DNA from: Athalassotoga sp049965695
Lineage (GTDB): Bacteria; Thermotogota; Thermotogae; Mesoaciditogales; Mesoaciditogaceae
Length of the DNA: 30,551 bases
NCBI RefSeq assembly: GCF_049965695.1
Contig: NZ_JBMFWB010000022.1
Location: 1-30,551, forward strand
Direction: 5' to 3'
The notes under the pieces were generated by a model. It did not search any database, had not been told where the DNA came from, and worked only from the letters and a program-made list of their open reading frames with translations. Shown in pieces: positions 9,634 to 18,058 of the stretch; position 1 is the stretch's first letter, and every line of letters begins with the position of its first letter. The position numbers and the translations under genes are program-made.

Positions 9634-9653
9634 CTGTTCACGGTCTCTTTGGT

Positions 9654-10349
9654 TCAAAAAGCAGGAGGCAATGCTATGAAATTGTTATCAAGCGTTACGT
9701 ACCTTGTGCCTATGGATGAAGACGACACAATTGAAAGAATGGCTTTTTCCTCTCCCTGATCTAAATTAAAATTTTTGAATTCAATGGACACACCTTTTGT
9801 AAAGTAAATTGTGTTAGTCTTAAGGTCAACTTCAAGAATTTCCTTTTTAAACCAATCAGGATACGAAAGTATTTGATCTATTTCATTCACGAGTACCGGA
9901 TTCATGATGCCGCTTTTGTTGAAATTGAATGATTCTATGCCAAAAAAAATGGTCATTCCCGTGAATTTGTAAAGTTCATCGTTGGGAATAGCCACTAAAA
10001 AAATGCCATCTGAAGCAGTCAAAAAGTAACCCTGAGAAGTTGAAGATATAAAAGATGGTTTTCTTTCTACAACGGTCAATTCTGCCGTGCCGTTTCCAAT
10101 ATACTTAAAAGAAAAAGATTTCAAAAAAGGATCGGAAGGAACTGTGAGTTTAGATAATTTAACTCCTCCGATCGGCATCACAAGATTTTTTAAATATTGA
10201 GTATTTAAAAATTCATTTCCTGACACATCTATTTTATATATCACGGGATCAAAATAGAGAGAAGGAATGATCTTTATTATGTAAATTAAAAAAACGAAAC
10301 CCACAACCAAAAGTACGAAATTTGCTCTTACTTTGAATTGTTCGTTCAT
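9654..10349 (-). CDS. ftsQ: FtsQ/DivIB-like cell division protein
   Basis: This is a bitopic membrane protein of 231 residues. It has a short cytoplasmic N-terminus, one transmembrane helix at about residues 12-32 (VLLVVGFVFLIYIIKIIP), then a POTRA-like segment beginning YKIDVSGNEFLNTQYL and a beta-rich extracytoplasmic domain containing ELTVVERKPSFI, typical of FtsQ/DivIB. FtsQ links FtsB/FtsL to the divisome at the septum. The family is poorly conserved, so the call rests on architecture and the VSGN and VVERKP-type motifs. The ATG overlaps the gyrB stop (ATGA), which is an unusual neighbourhood for ftsQ, normally found in the mur/fts cluster. Confidence 0.7.
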   Translation of the reverse strand: MNEQFKVRANFVLLVVGFVFLIYIIKIIPSLYFDPVIYKIDVSGNEFLNTQYLKNLVMPIGGVKLSKLTVPSDPFLKSFSFKYIGNGTAELTVVERKPSFISSTSQGYFLTASDGIFLVAIPNDELYKFTGMTIFFGIESFNFNKSGIMNPVLVNEIDQILSYPDWFKKEILEVDLKTNTIYFTKGVSIEFKNFNLDQGEEKAILSIVSSSSIGTRYVTLDNNFIALPPAF

Positions 10350-12262
10350 ACATCAAGATTTGTAACCGTCGATGCATGTCTTGATATGAAATCTCTTCTA
10401 CTTTCCACGTTATTGCCCATCAAAATCTGGAAAATAGAATTGGCATATTCAGCATCCTCAATTTCTATTTTCATCATTTTTCTGTTCTGAGGATTCATAG
10501 TCGTTTCCCAGAGTTGTTCTGGATTCATTTCGCCTAATCCTTTGTACCTTTGAATATCGTAATTTTTCGATTCGCTCTTTATTTTATCCAGCATGATTTT
10601 AAGTTCTTCATCGGAATAAGCGTAAAGGTGCTTTCCAGAGTAACTCACTCTGTAAAGAGGCGGCATTGCGGCGTATACTTTGCCATTCTCTACAAGTTCT
10701 CTCATATACCTGTAAAAAAGCGTCAAAAGCAACGTCCTTATATGTGCACCGTCCACATCGGCATCCGTCATTATGATGATTTTGTCATACCTGAGTTTGG
10801 TAATATCAAAGTCATCACCTATATTCGTACCCAGCGCAATTATTATATCGTTAACCTGCTCATTTTTAAGCAACTTCTCCATGCCGGCCTTTTCAACGTT
10901 TAAGATCTTTCCTCTTATGGGCAAAATGGCCTGAATGTTTCTGTCCCTGCCCTGCTTTGCCGATCCTCCTGCCGAATCTCCTTCAACGATGAAAAGTTCA
11001 GAATTTTCGGTACCCATAAGGGTACAATCGGCAAGTTTCCCCGGAAGAGAGGTATTCTCAAGCGCATTCTTTCTCCTTACCATTTCCCTTGCTTTTTTGG
11101 AAGCAATTCTCGCTTCCGCGGCTTGAGAAATTCTATCAAGCACTTTTTTTAGATTTTTCTGATCTATTTCAAGGATTTCTGAAAGTCTATCCTGAATCAT
11201 GTAATTTAAAGATGTGCCTACCTCTTCGTTACCAAGTTTGGCCTTTGTTTGACCTTCAAACTGCGGTTCCGGAATTTTAACGCTTAAAACAACGACAAGA
11301 CCTTCTCTTATGTCACTGCTTTTGAAATTTTCGTCGTTTTTTTTCAAGACGCCAATTTTTCTTGCAAAGTCGTTGAAAACTTTGGTAAATGCACTGTGCA
11401 TTGCGCTCACATGTGTACCGCCTTCGACCGTGTTTATGTTGTTGACGAAGGCTTCCAAAGTTTCGTCGTAATCATCGGTGTAATTAAAAGAAAGTTCAAA
11501 TGTCGTATCGCCTGATTTATCGGATAAGTAAATGGGTTTATCCATAATTATTTTAGAACCATGTGATAGATAATTGAGATATTCGTTGATACCGCCATCG
11601 AAATGCAAAATTTTTCTGTAATTCGGTTCTTCTCTTGAATCCACAAACTCAATGGTCACATTTTTATTCAAAAATGCCAGTTCCATAAGTCTGTTCTCGA
11701 TTATCTTGGAATCAAAATCAAGGGTATGAAAGATGGTCGCATCAGGCTTGAAGATCGTCTTTGTTCCAGTTTCACTGGCATCTCCAACGACTTCAACCGG
11801 AGTTTGAGGAATCCCTTTTTCGTACCTCTGATGGTATATATGACCGTTTCTTTTCACAAAAACATCCAACCATTCGCTCAAAGCGTTAACGACACTCGCA
11901 CCGACGCCATGAAGGCCTCCGCTTGTTTTGTAAATGGTATTTGAAAATTTTGCGCCTGCATGAAGATCCGTCATGACGACTTCAAGCGCGCTTTTGTGTT
12001 CTTCAGGGTGCTCATCTACGGGTATTCCCCGGCCGTTATCTTCTACTGTAACTATAGATCCCGGTGACACTTCAACCTTTATCCAATCACAAAACCCACC
12101 CATTACCTCATCGACACTGTTATCAACTATTTCACTCACAAGATGATGAAGGCCTGCGGAACCGGTTGAGCCAACGTACATCCCCGGTCTTTTTCTAACA
12201 GCCTCAAGGCCATGAAGCACTTTTATGCTACTCGCGTCGTAATTTTCCTCACTGTTTATCAT
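10346..12262 (-). CDS. gyrB: DNA gyrase subunit B
   Basis: GyrB is the ATPase subunit of DNA gyrase, which introduces negative supercoils together with GyrA. The GHKL ATPase features are clear: EIVDNSVDE, DNGRGIP, and the lid motif YKTSGGLHGVGASVVNALS. The TOPRIM domain has FIVEGDSAGGSAKQGRDR and IIMTDADVDGAHIR, and the C-terminal segment has QRYKGLGEMNPEQLWETTM. From ATG 12262 it has 638 residues, typical of the short GyrB form. I prefer this start because AGAGGTGG lies just upstream. The GTG at 12271 sits inside that Shine-Dalgarno sequence. The 5' end overlaps the DUF721 gene and the stop overlaps ftsQ. No gyrA is in the window. Confidence 0.97.
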   Translation of the reverse strand: MINSEENYDASSIKVLHGLEAVRKRPGMYVGSTGSAGLHHLVSEIVDNSVDEVMGGFCDWIKVEVSPGSIVTVEDNGRGIPVDEHPEEHKSALEVVMTDLHAGAKFSNTIYKTSGGLHGVGASVVNALSEWLDVFVKRNGHIYHQRYEKGIPQTPVEVVGDASETGTKTIFKPDATIFHTLDFDSKIIENRLMELAFLNKNVTIEFVDSREEPNYRKILHFDGGINEYLNYLSHGSKIIMDKPIYLSDKSGDTTFELSFNYTDDYDETLEAFVNNINTVEGGTHVSAMHSAFTKVFNDFARKIGVLKKNDENFKSSDIREGLVVVLSVKIPEPQFEGQTKAKLGNEEVGTSLNYMIQDRLSEILEIDQKNLKKVLDRISQAAEARIASKKAREMVRRKNALENTSLPGKLADCTLMGTENSELFIVEGDSAGGSAKQGRDRNIQAILPIRGKILNVEKAGMEKLLKNEQVNDIIIALGTNIGDDFDITKLRYDKIIIMTDADVDGAHIRTLLLTLFYRYMRELVENGKVYAAMPPLYRVSYSGKHLYAYSDEELKIMLDKIKSESKNYDIQRYKGLGEMNPEQLWETTMNPQNRKMMKIEIEDAEYANSIFQILMGNNVESRRDFISRHASTVTNLDV

Positions 12263-12554
12263 TTGTTCCACCTCTTAATCTCTTAACGTCTATTTTTTTG
12301 AACTCAAGTCCATTTTTTTTCATCATGCTGAGAATATCTGAAGACATAAATCTTAAATCACTTCCAAGCATCGGATCGCTTACCCATATTTCAAGTACTT
12401 TGTCTTTACCTTCACAAATATAAGTATGAGCAGAAATTCGATCTCCAACAATCGATTTCCACAACGAGTTCAAAAACACCCTTTTTTGTAGTTCAAGAAA
12501 AAAAGGATTAACGCCGCTTAGATCATCCAAAATCTTCGACAATTCACGTTCCAT
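12249..12554 (-). CDS. DUF721 (DciA-like) small protein
   Basis: This 101-residue protein matches the DUF721 pattern: a central LWKSIVGDRISAHTYICEGKDKVLEIWVSDPMLGSDL-type region (residues about 31-69) with the W..IVG....HT signature and a following hydrophobic beta segment. DUF721 genes often lie beside gyrB, dnaN or recF, and some members (DciA) load the replicative helicase. That role is only an inference for this diverged, short form. The stop lies inside gyrB, so translation is coupled. The ATG lacks a Shine-Dalgarno sequence and is preceded at 7 nt by a perfect extended -10, pointing to a leaderless mRNA for the DUF721-gyrB-ftsQ unit. Confidence 0.75.
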   Translation of the reverse strand: MERELSKILDDLSGVNPFFLELQKRVFLNSLWKSIVGDRISAHTYICEGKDKVLEIWVSDPMLGSDLRFMSSDILSMMKKNGLEFKKIDVKRLRGGTNDKQ

Positions 12555-12561
12555 CTGTTAT

Positions 12562-12570
12562 ATTATATCA
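12562..12570 (-). promoter_or_regulatory. Extended -10 promoter (TGATATAAT) of DUF721-gyrB-ftsQ
   Basis: On the minus strand TGATATAAT is a perfect extended -10 element ending 7 nt before the DUF721 ATG. No good -35 is visible, which the TGn extension can compensate for. Transcription is predicted to start at the start codon. Confidence 0.6.
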
Positions 12571-12608
12571 TATTCTGGACCTGAATGCGGAGATCATGAT
12601 GCTTAGAT

Positions 12609-14270
12609 TCAATAGTGAAAGTAACTCGATCCTATGAATTCCCTTATTATCGAAGTTGAAGGAATCACATCAAAATCAATTATAGACAGAAAATAATCAA
12701 GGAATCTTATCAATCTTCTTGCCTGACTGTATTCAGGCGTTGAATTATCAACCTGAAGTAACAGAGGCATCGCAAAATTCTTCAAAACGGCGAGTTCGTA
12801 TGGTAGCGCCGAATTGAACATCACATCTGCCGCTTCTTGATACGGAAAGATATTTTTTTCTTCTCCCATTCTTACGCTCGGCCACATTTGCAAAGTCATA
12901 AGCGCACTATGCCCTCTGAAATTATAATCTCTTATCATTCTTCTTATTATTCTCACGTCAGTTGTGGGTATTCTGTTATCTTCATCGAGACTTGTCTGGG
13001 TTAACGCACTCACGTATATCTTGTAAACCAGAGCGGGATCGAAATTCTTTGTCATCAATGGATTAAGACCATGTATACCTTCAACGACAAGAATCGTTTT
13101 ATCACTTGGCTTTATGATATCTCCTTTGTATTCACGCTTTCCAGTTTTAAAATTGAACTTTGGAAGTTCAACGCTTTTACCGTTGAAAATATCGTTCATG
13201 TTTCTCGAAAAAAGTTCAAGATCAAGTGCTTCTATCGATTCAAAGTCCGGTTTCCCGTCAGATCCGAGAGGAGTTTTATCTCTTTCAACAAAATAATCAT
13301 CCAATGAAATAGGATATGGTTCGAAGCCGTTAACTTTCAATTGCAAAGAAAGCCTCTTTGAAAATGTCGTTTTACCTGAAGAAGACGGACCTGCGCAAAG
13401 CACAAGTTTCACAGTTCCTTTAGATGTTATATCGTCCGCTATCTTTGATATTTCTTTTTCATGAAGCAATTCGCACATCATTATGAGTTCACGCGATCTG
13501 CCTTCCGAGACAATCCTGTTAAGGTCTCCGGCAGTTTCCATTCCAACTATCTTTCCCCATCTTGCCCTGTCTCCATACGCCTTGGCCATCTTAACCTGAG
13601 GAATATACGTCGGAAGTTCGTTCGGAGAAGTTATATCGGGATGGACAAGTACAAATCCATGATCTATTTTCACAACGTCAAAAAGATCTATATAAGATGT
13701 GGAAGGAACCATATGCCCGTAATAATAATTAAAATTACTTCCAAACCAGTAAACGTTTATTGTGGATTTCGTTCTATATTTAAGAAGTTCTATCTTATCT
13801 TTCATGTTGTGTTTCGCAAAAAGTTCAAGTGCATCGAATTTATAGAGTTCTTCTTTCAGAAATGGGACATCCATTTTAACGAGTTCTAACATCTTTTCTT
13901 TCAAACTCGCAAGATCCGATTCGGACGGTTCCCATCCTTCAAACTCGCAATAAACGCCTTTACCCAGTGAATATCTCACCCGCATTTTTTTGTTTGGAAA
14001 AATTTCTTTCGACGCAACGTAAGCTATAAACATAAGTCCTCTTTGATATATTCTAACGCCATCTTCACTTGTCAAATCGATAAAATCAAGTTCTCCATCT
14101 CTTTCCAAAGTCTTGGAAAGTTCCCTTATATCGTTGTTAAATATAGACGCAACGATCCTTGACGGATAAAATTTTTGATGTTCTTTTGCTATCGCTTCGA
14201 TCAAAATCTTTTTTGGGTATTCAACGATCTGATTTGTCCTTGTCAATTTTATTTTCAACACGTCGTCCAT
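12609..14270 (-). CDS. ThrRS-like/uridine kinase fusion (nucleoside kinase family)
   Basis: This is a two-part protein of 553 residues. Residues 1 to about 230 resemble the N-terminal TGS and second additional domains of threonyl-tRNA synthetase (FIDLTSEDGVRIYQRGLMF, SLGKGVYCEFEG). The C-terminal part is a P-loop kinase of the uridine kinase/phosphoribulokinase class, with Walker A GPSSSGKT at about 294-301, SLDDYFVERDKTP, and VVEGIHGLNP. Such fusions are annotated as uridine kinase-related proteins in Thermotogota and Firmicutes; the true substrate is not established from sequence. No synthetase catalytic core is present. AAGGAGGG sits just before ATG 14270. The start lies inside the preceding gene, giving a 50-bp overlap. 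It is the last gene of the minus-strand unit from 17808. Confidence 0.88.
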   Translation of the reverse strand: MDDVLKIKLTRTNQIVEYPKKILIEAIAKEHQKFYPSRIVASIFNNDIRELSKTLERDGELDFIDLTSEDGVRIYQRGLMFIAYVASKEIFPNKKMRVRYSLGKGVYCEFEGWEPSESDLASLKEKMLELVKMDVPFLKEELYKFDALELFAKHNMKDKIELLKYRTKSTINVYWFGSNFNYYYGHMVPSTSYIDLFDVVKIDHGFVLVHPDITSPNELPTYIPQVKMAKAYGDRARWGKIVGMETAGDLNRIVSEGRSRELIMMCELLHEKEISKIADDITSKGTVKLVLCAGPSSSGKTTFSKRLSLQLKVNGFEPYPISLDDYFVERDKTPLGSDGKPDFESIEALDLELFSRNMNDIFNGKSVELPKFNFKTGKREYKGDIIKPSDKTILVVEGIHGLNPLMTKNFDPALVYKIYVSALTQTSLDEDNRIPTTDVRIIRRMIRDYNFRGHSALMTLQMWPSVRMGEEKNIFPYQEAADVMFNSALPYELAVLKNFAMPLLLQVDNSTPEYSQARRLIRFLDYFLSIIDFDVIPSTSIIREFIGSSYFHY

Positions 14271-15282
14271 TCTTTGCCCTCCTTTTTCTCATAACCCATA
14301 AAAAAGATATAAGTAAAATTCCTATAATTATGTAAAACGCAACGGCAGTGAGTTCATGTATACCACTGTAAGTTACGGCTATAATCGAAAATAAAATACT
14401 CACCGCGTACATAAAAAGCACGGCTGTAATCTGTGAAAATCCTATCTCAAGGAGTTGATGATGAATATGCATTTTATCGGGAAGAAAAGGATTATGTCCG
14501 CCAAGAATTCTTCTTCCAAAAGCATAAACGGTGTCTAAAATCGGAACACCCAAAGCAAGCAACGGAACTGCCAAAGAAAGCGTCGAAGCCGAAATCGATG
14601 CTCCTTTTATGGCTATCAAAGCGAGAGTGAAGCCCAGCAATTGACTTCCGGTGTCTCCCATAAAAGTTTTTGCGGGATGAAAATTGTACCTTAAAAATGC
14701 CAACGATGATGCAAAAATGGAAATGGCTACCAGTGTGGCGGCAACGTTAACTCTTGAAGAAGTAACGGCTATTGTGAAAGCCGATATGGCACTTATGCCT
14801 GCTGCAAGACCATCAAGACCGTCGGTAAGGTTTATGGCATTGGTAACACCTACCATCCATATAACCGCAAGAATTGGTCCAAAAATTCCAAGAGATATAC
14901 CGCCACCAAATGGATTGTTAAAGTGGCTCAAATTTGCTCCCACCAATATGACCGCAAGAATAGATGCCACGATTTGGACAAGAAACTTTATTTTAAAAGA
15001 AAGACCTTTCACATCATCCACAAAGCCCATTACAGCAATCAACGAAATCGGGATAAGTGCCCATAATTGCCACGTGTCTTTAGTAAAAAACGCGGTGGCA
15101 ATGATACCAATTAAAACACCGGCAAAAATACCTATCCCGCCAATTCTTGGAGTTGGAATTTTATGAATTTTTCTTTTATCGGGGACATCAACAAAACCGT
15201 GCTTTTTTGCAAATCTTATCGCAAAAGGCGTTACCACCATTGTAACTATGAAAGCAATAAGGCCAATCGTTATTCTGTCCAA
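14221..15282 (-). CDS. Undecaprenyl-phosphate sugar-1-phosphate transferase, WecA/TagO/MraY family
   Basis: This polytopic membrane enzyme transfers a sugar-1-phosphate (GlcNAc-1-P in WecA/TagO) from a UDP-sugar to undecaprenyl phosphate, the first step in making cell-envelope glycopolymers. Visible motifs are PTPRIGGIGIF near residue 44, GFVDD (86-90), NAINLTDGLDGLAAG (about 148-162), FMGDTGSQLLGF (near 207), and HIHH (272-275) in the cytoplasmic loop. The HIHH form and lack of MraY-specific sequence favour WecA/TagO over MraY. About ten or eleven hydrophobic helices are spread along 353 residues. The start is TTG at 15282 with AAAGG about 10 nt upstream. The C-terminus is a basic/acidic tail encoded in the 50-bp overlap with the kinase gene. 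Confidence 0.9.
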   Translation of the reverse strand: MDRITIGLIAFIVTMVVTPFAIRFAKKHGFVDVPDKRKIHKIPTPRIGGIGIFAGVLIGIIATAFFTKDTWQLWALIPISLIAVMGFVDDVKGLSFKIKFLVQIVASILAVILVGANLSHFNNPFGGGISLGIFGPILAVIWMVGVTNAINLTDGLDGLAAGISAISAFTIAVTSSRVNVAATLVAISIFASSLAFLRYNFHPAKTFMGDTGSQLLGFTLALIAIKGASISASTLSLAVPLLALGVPILDTVYAFGRRILGGHNPFLPDKMHIHHQLLEIGFSQITAVLFMYAVSILFSIIAVTYSGIHELTAVAFYIIIGILLISFLWVMRKRRAKNGRRVENKIDKDKSDR

Positions 15283-15295
15283 ATCGATCAGCCTT

Positions 15296-16447
15296 TCAAC
15301 TTGCGATAAGGTGAGATTTCATTCTCTGAATTCCATTCTCAATTTCTTGTTTTGAAGTTGAAAATGACATTCTCACAAAGCCGGGAGCGTAGAAATCATC
15401 TGCAGGTATCATGGCCACGCCAGCCGTTTTTATGAGATCAAGGCAAAATTCTTCCGTGCTTTTCTCTGACATGAATTCTCTCATATCTATCATCACATAA
15501 AATGCTCCTTGTGGCTTAAAGAATTTAAAACCTGCTTTTGAAAGCAGATCAACTGTTAAATCTCTTCTTTCCTTGAATTCTTTAGCCATATACGAAGTGT
15601 CGACATCAAGCGCTTTAAGTGCTGCCACTTGAGCGATTGAATTTACGTTTGAAGTGGTATGGGACTGAATTTTTGAGATCTCCTTTGCTATAACCTGAGA
15701 AGATGCGGAATACCCGATTCTCCATCCGGTCATGGCATAACTTTTTGAAAAGCCATTTATGATTATCGCTCTCTCGGCCATCCCATCAAAGGATGCTATC
15801 GAAAGATGCGGAAGATCGTAAGAAAGTTTTTCATATATTTCATCCGCAACAACGTAAAGATCGTGTTTTTTAGCAAAATTCGCTATCATCTCAAGAGTTT
15901 TTGGCGGATATATCGCACCTGTTGGGTTATTCGGAGAATTAATCAATATGGCTTTTGTCTTTGGCGAAACAACCTTTTCGAAAGATTTTTCATCAGGAAG
16001 ATATCCCGTTTCCGGAAAAGTTTTCAAAAGCACAACATTCCCCTTCCACATTTTTATTTGAGGAATGTAACTTACCCACGCAGGAGTTATGACTATCACT
16101 TCATCTCCAACTTCCAATATTGCCCCAAATGCGTTGAAAAGTGCCTGCTTACCGCCATTAGAGACGACAATTTGATCTGGCGTGTAATTCAGTCTGTTAT
16201 CCTTTTGAAGTTTTTTGACAATACCCATTCTCAATTCTTGAATCCCATTTGAGTTAGTGTATTTTGTGAAATTAGAATCTATCGCTGCTTTTGCAGCCAT
16301 CTTTATTGGTTCGGGAGTTGGGAAATCTGGCTCTCCCGCCGTAAAAAGTACCACATCTTTGCCTGCATTTTTCATCTCTTTCGCAAGGGCATCTATCTTT
16401 AAAGTCGTTGATGTTTTCATTGATTCGACAGTTGACGAGAGGGCCAT
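15296..16447 (-). CDS. PLP-dependent aspartate/aromatic aminotransferase (class I, AspC Ib-like)
   Basis: This fold-type I aminotransferase probably interconverts aspartate and oxaloacetate with 2-oxoglutarate/glutamate. It shows FTAGEPDFPTP near the N-terminus, SNGGKQALFNAF for cofactor phosphate binding, NSPNNPTGAIYPP, VADEIYEKL, and GFSKSYAMTGWRIGY, whose Lys (about residue 235) forms the Schiff base. These are hallmarks of the Igamma/Ib aspartate aminotransferases of thermophiles; some members are aspartate/prephenate or broad-range enzymes. I chose ATG 16447 behind AAGTGAT. A GTG at 16456 overlapping the previous stop (GTGA) is the alternative. It sits between the exported protein gene and the wecA-like gene in one unit, with no obvious pathway link. 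Confidence 0.92.
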   Translation of the reverse strand: MALSSTVESMKTSTTLKIDALAKEMKNAGKDVVLFTAGEPDFPTPEPIKMAAKAAIDSNFTKYTNSNGIQELRMGIVKKLQKDNRLNYTPDQIVVSNGGKQALFNAFGAILEVGDEVIVITPAWVSYIPQIKMWKGNVVLLKTFPETGYLPDEKSFEKVVSPKTKAILINSPNNPTGAIYPPKTLEMIANFAKKHDLYVVADEIYEKLSYDLPHLSIASFDGMAERAIIINGFSKSYAMTGWRIGYSASSQVIAKEISKIQSHTTSNVNSIAQVAALKALDVDTSYMAKEFKERRDLTVDLLSKAGFKFFKPQGAFYVMIDMREFMSEKSTEEFCLDLIKTAGVAMIPADDFYAPGFVRMSFSTSKQEIENGIQRMKSHLIAS

Positions 16448-16452
16448 GCTTA

Positions 16453-17808
16453 TCACTTCACAAGCATCTGAAATTCAAGGTTGCCGGAACTATCAGATCT
16501 TGCCTGAATGACGATTCCTGAGTCAACGTTGTACTGAAGCGCATTCTCTATAAAACTTCCAACATTACCGTAAATCGTCAAGACGGAGTTGTTCCACATC
16601 TGAGAAGAGAAACTTGAGTAATTTCCAAGACTTTGTGCCGGTTTGCCAGATGCGATGTATTTGGCAGACGAATCTGGATCCATGTTCGATAAGACAACTT
16701 TATCGGGGTAGAAAATCGTGTACATAAAAGTAGTTCTTGTCCCTTCAACGGTATCATCTCTAAGCACAGTATGCCCTTGCCATGTGAAAGTTGCGGAAGC
16801 CGACTTTGAAAGTTCAGGAATATAACTCGAAAGATCTTTTGTAAGATAAGCGGTAGCGACAAAATCGTTGTTTGCAGAGAGCAAACTCATATCGGCAAAA
16901 ACTTTACCGCTAAAGTGATCTACAAAATCTTTTGTAACGGTATCCTCGATCGATCCGACTTTTATATCTTTAACGTATGGTTTAAGTACATCGTAGAAAG
17001 CAGATGGATTCGGAACATCTATTGCAATCCAAAGATTGCCTGTGGCTGGATTTGTGGCAAGAGATGTGGAATTAGGCTTTGAAGATGTTATCTGAGTTTT
17101 GAGGTTTGAATCTTTGTAATCAAGATTTTCTTTGCCGTATATTGAAAGCATGCCATTTGAAACTATTCCGTAAGCGTATCCATTTTTTTGAGTTACAACA
17201 TCTGTTGCTGCCATCATTGGAAGACTTCCATTCCAGTACGCTTCAAACCAAGCATTTTTAGGATAATTCACGCTAAAAGAGAAGCCTTTAGATGAATTTG
17301 CATTAAGTGCGTCAATTATCATAGAGGTGGAATTTGATGCTATCGTGTATCCGGAATCTCCGTAAAAATACAGTGTCATTCCATTTATGACGAAACTTTG
17401 AAATTTCTTACCATTTACGGTAACACTTCCGATTTGTCCACCTATCAAAGACTGAAAAAACTTCACGAGTGCAGAAGGATCGGCCTTCATGACAACCGCG
17501 ATATCTTTTTGATTTTCATTTCCAAAGATCACAAAATCATTCAAAGTGGCAGACCATATCTGAGATGATTTGAGATTTAAAGAATTTGCCGTGTTGCTTA
17601 CAGAAGATTGAACAAGACTTTCAAGTCCGAGATCGTTTAAAAGGAAAGAAAAAACTGGCACATTGCCTTTCAAAGCATCGTAATTTGCACCGTTGTTCTG
17701 AAAAAACACGACAAGATTTGCATTCTGAGGAACGTAACTCATCACGCCGGCAAGCACAACAGATGCTATTACCAAGATCATACTTACCATAAGTAATTTT
17801 TTTACCAT
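16453..17808 (-). CDS. Exported protein of unknown function (DUF3352-like)
   Basis: I do not recognise a function. The 451-residue product starts with a Sec-type signal: MVKKLL, then a hydrophobic run (SMILVIASVVLAGVMS), so it is likely exported or anchored outside the membrane. The mature part is Ser/Asn/Gly rich, beta-strand-like, almost without Cys, and begins SYVPQNANLVVFFQNN. The opening 'protein P-ANA-vvff' pattern and segments such as DPSALVKFFQSL recall DUF3352-type lipoprotein-like proteins, but this is tentative. ATG 17808 is chosen because GGGAGGATTAC precedes it; the longer open frame to 17868 has no conserved sequence. It leads the aminotransferase-wecA-kinase unit. The aminotransferase start lies within 10 nt of its stop. 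Confidence 0.75.
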   Translation of the reverse strand: MVKKLLMVSMILVIASVVLAGVMSYVPQNANLVVFFQNNGANYDALKGNVPVFSFLLNDLGLESLVQSSVSNTANSLNLKSSQIWSATLNDFVIFGNENQKDIAVVMKADPSALVKFFQSLIGGQIGSVTVNGKKFQSFVINGMTLYFYGDSGYTIASNSTSMIIDALNANSSKGFSFSVNYPKNAWFEAYWNGSLPMMAATDVVTQKNGYAYGIVSNGMLSIYGKENLDYKDSNLKTQITSSKPNSTSLATNPATGNLWIAIDVPNPSAFYDVLKPYVKDIKVGSIEDTVTKDFVDHFSGKVFADMSLLSANNDFVATAYLTKDLSSYIPELSKSASATFTWQGHTVLRDDTVEGTRTTFMYTIFYPDKVVLSNMDPDSSAKYIASGKPAQSLGNYSSFSSQMWNNSVLTIYGNVGSFIENALQYNVDSGIVIQARSDSSGNLEFQMLVK

Positions 17809-17929
17809 TTTTGTAATCCTCCCTCCGAAATTAAAAAATTTTCCATATTCAAATTCACAAAACATCACTTAAAATTGATAAAATTTACATCAACTTAAAC
17901 AAAATCTATCAGAGCATCTAAACAACTTC

Positions 17930-18052
17930 AAAAGCCGAATGCTTATTACCGTCGCGAAGGGCAAGATGCCCTCGAAATGGCCTCCGCAGCGCAGCGAGGA
18001 CCAGACATTGAGGGGGCGCCTGCCGGAGCAGAGCAAAGATTCGGAATCTAAA
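17930..18052 (+). repeat. Intergenic inverted-repeat element, copy A (~123 bp)
   Basis: It begins AAAAGCCGAATGC and ends GATTCGGAATCTAAA, so the ends carry CCGAAT/ATTCGG as short terminal inverted repeats. The interior is GC-rich and folds: GGGCA-AGA-TGCCC at about 17958, and CCTCCGC/GCGAGG at about 17982. Copy C (29390) aligns along its whole length; copies B and D align in part. It fills the gap between the exported-protein gene and folA, ending against the folA stop. No coding frame is evident. Confidence 0.8.
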
Positions 18053-18058
18053 TTTCAC

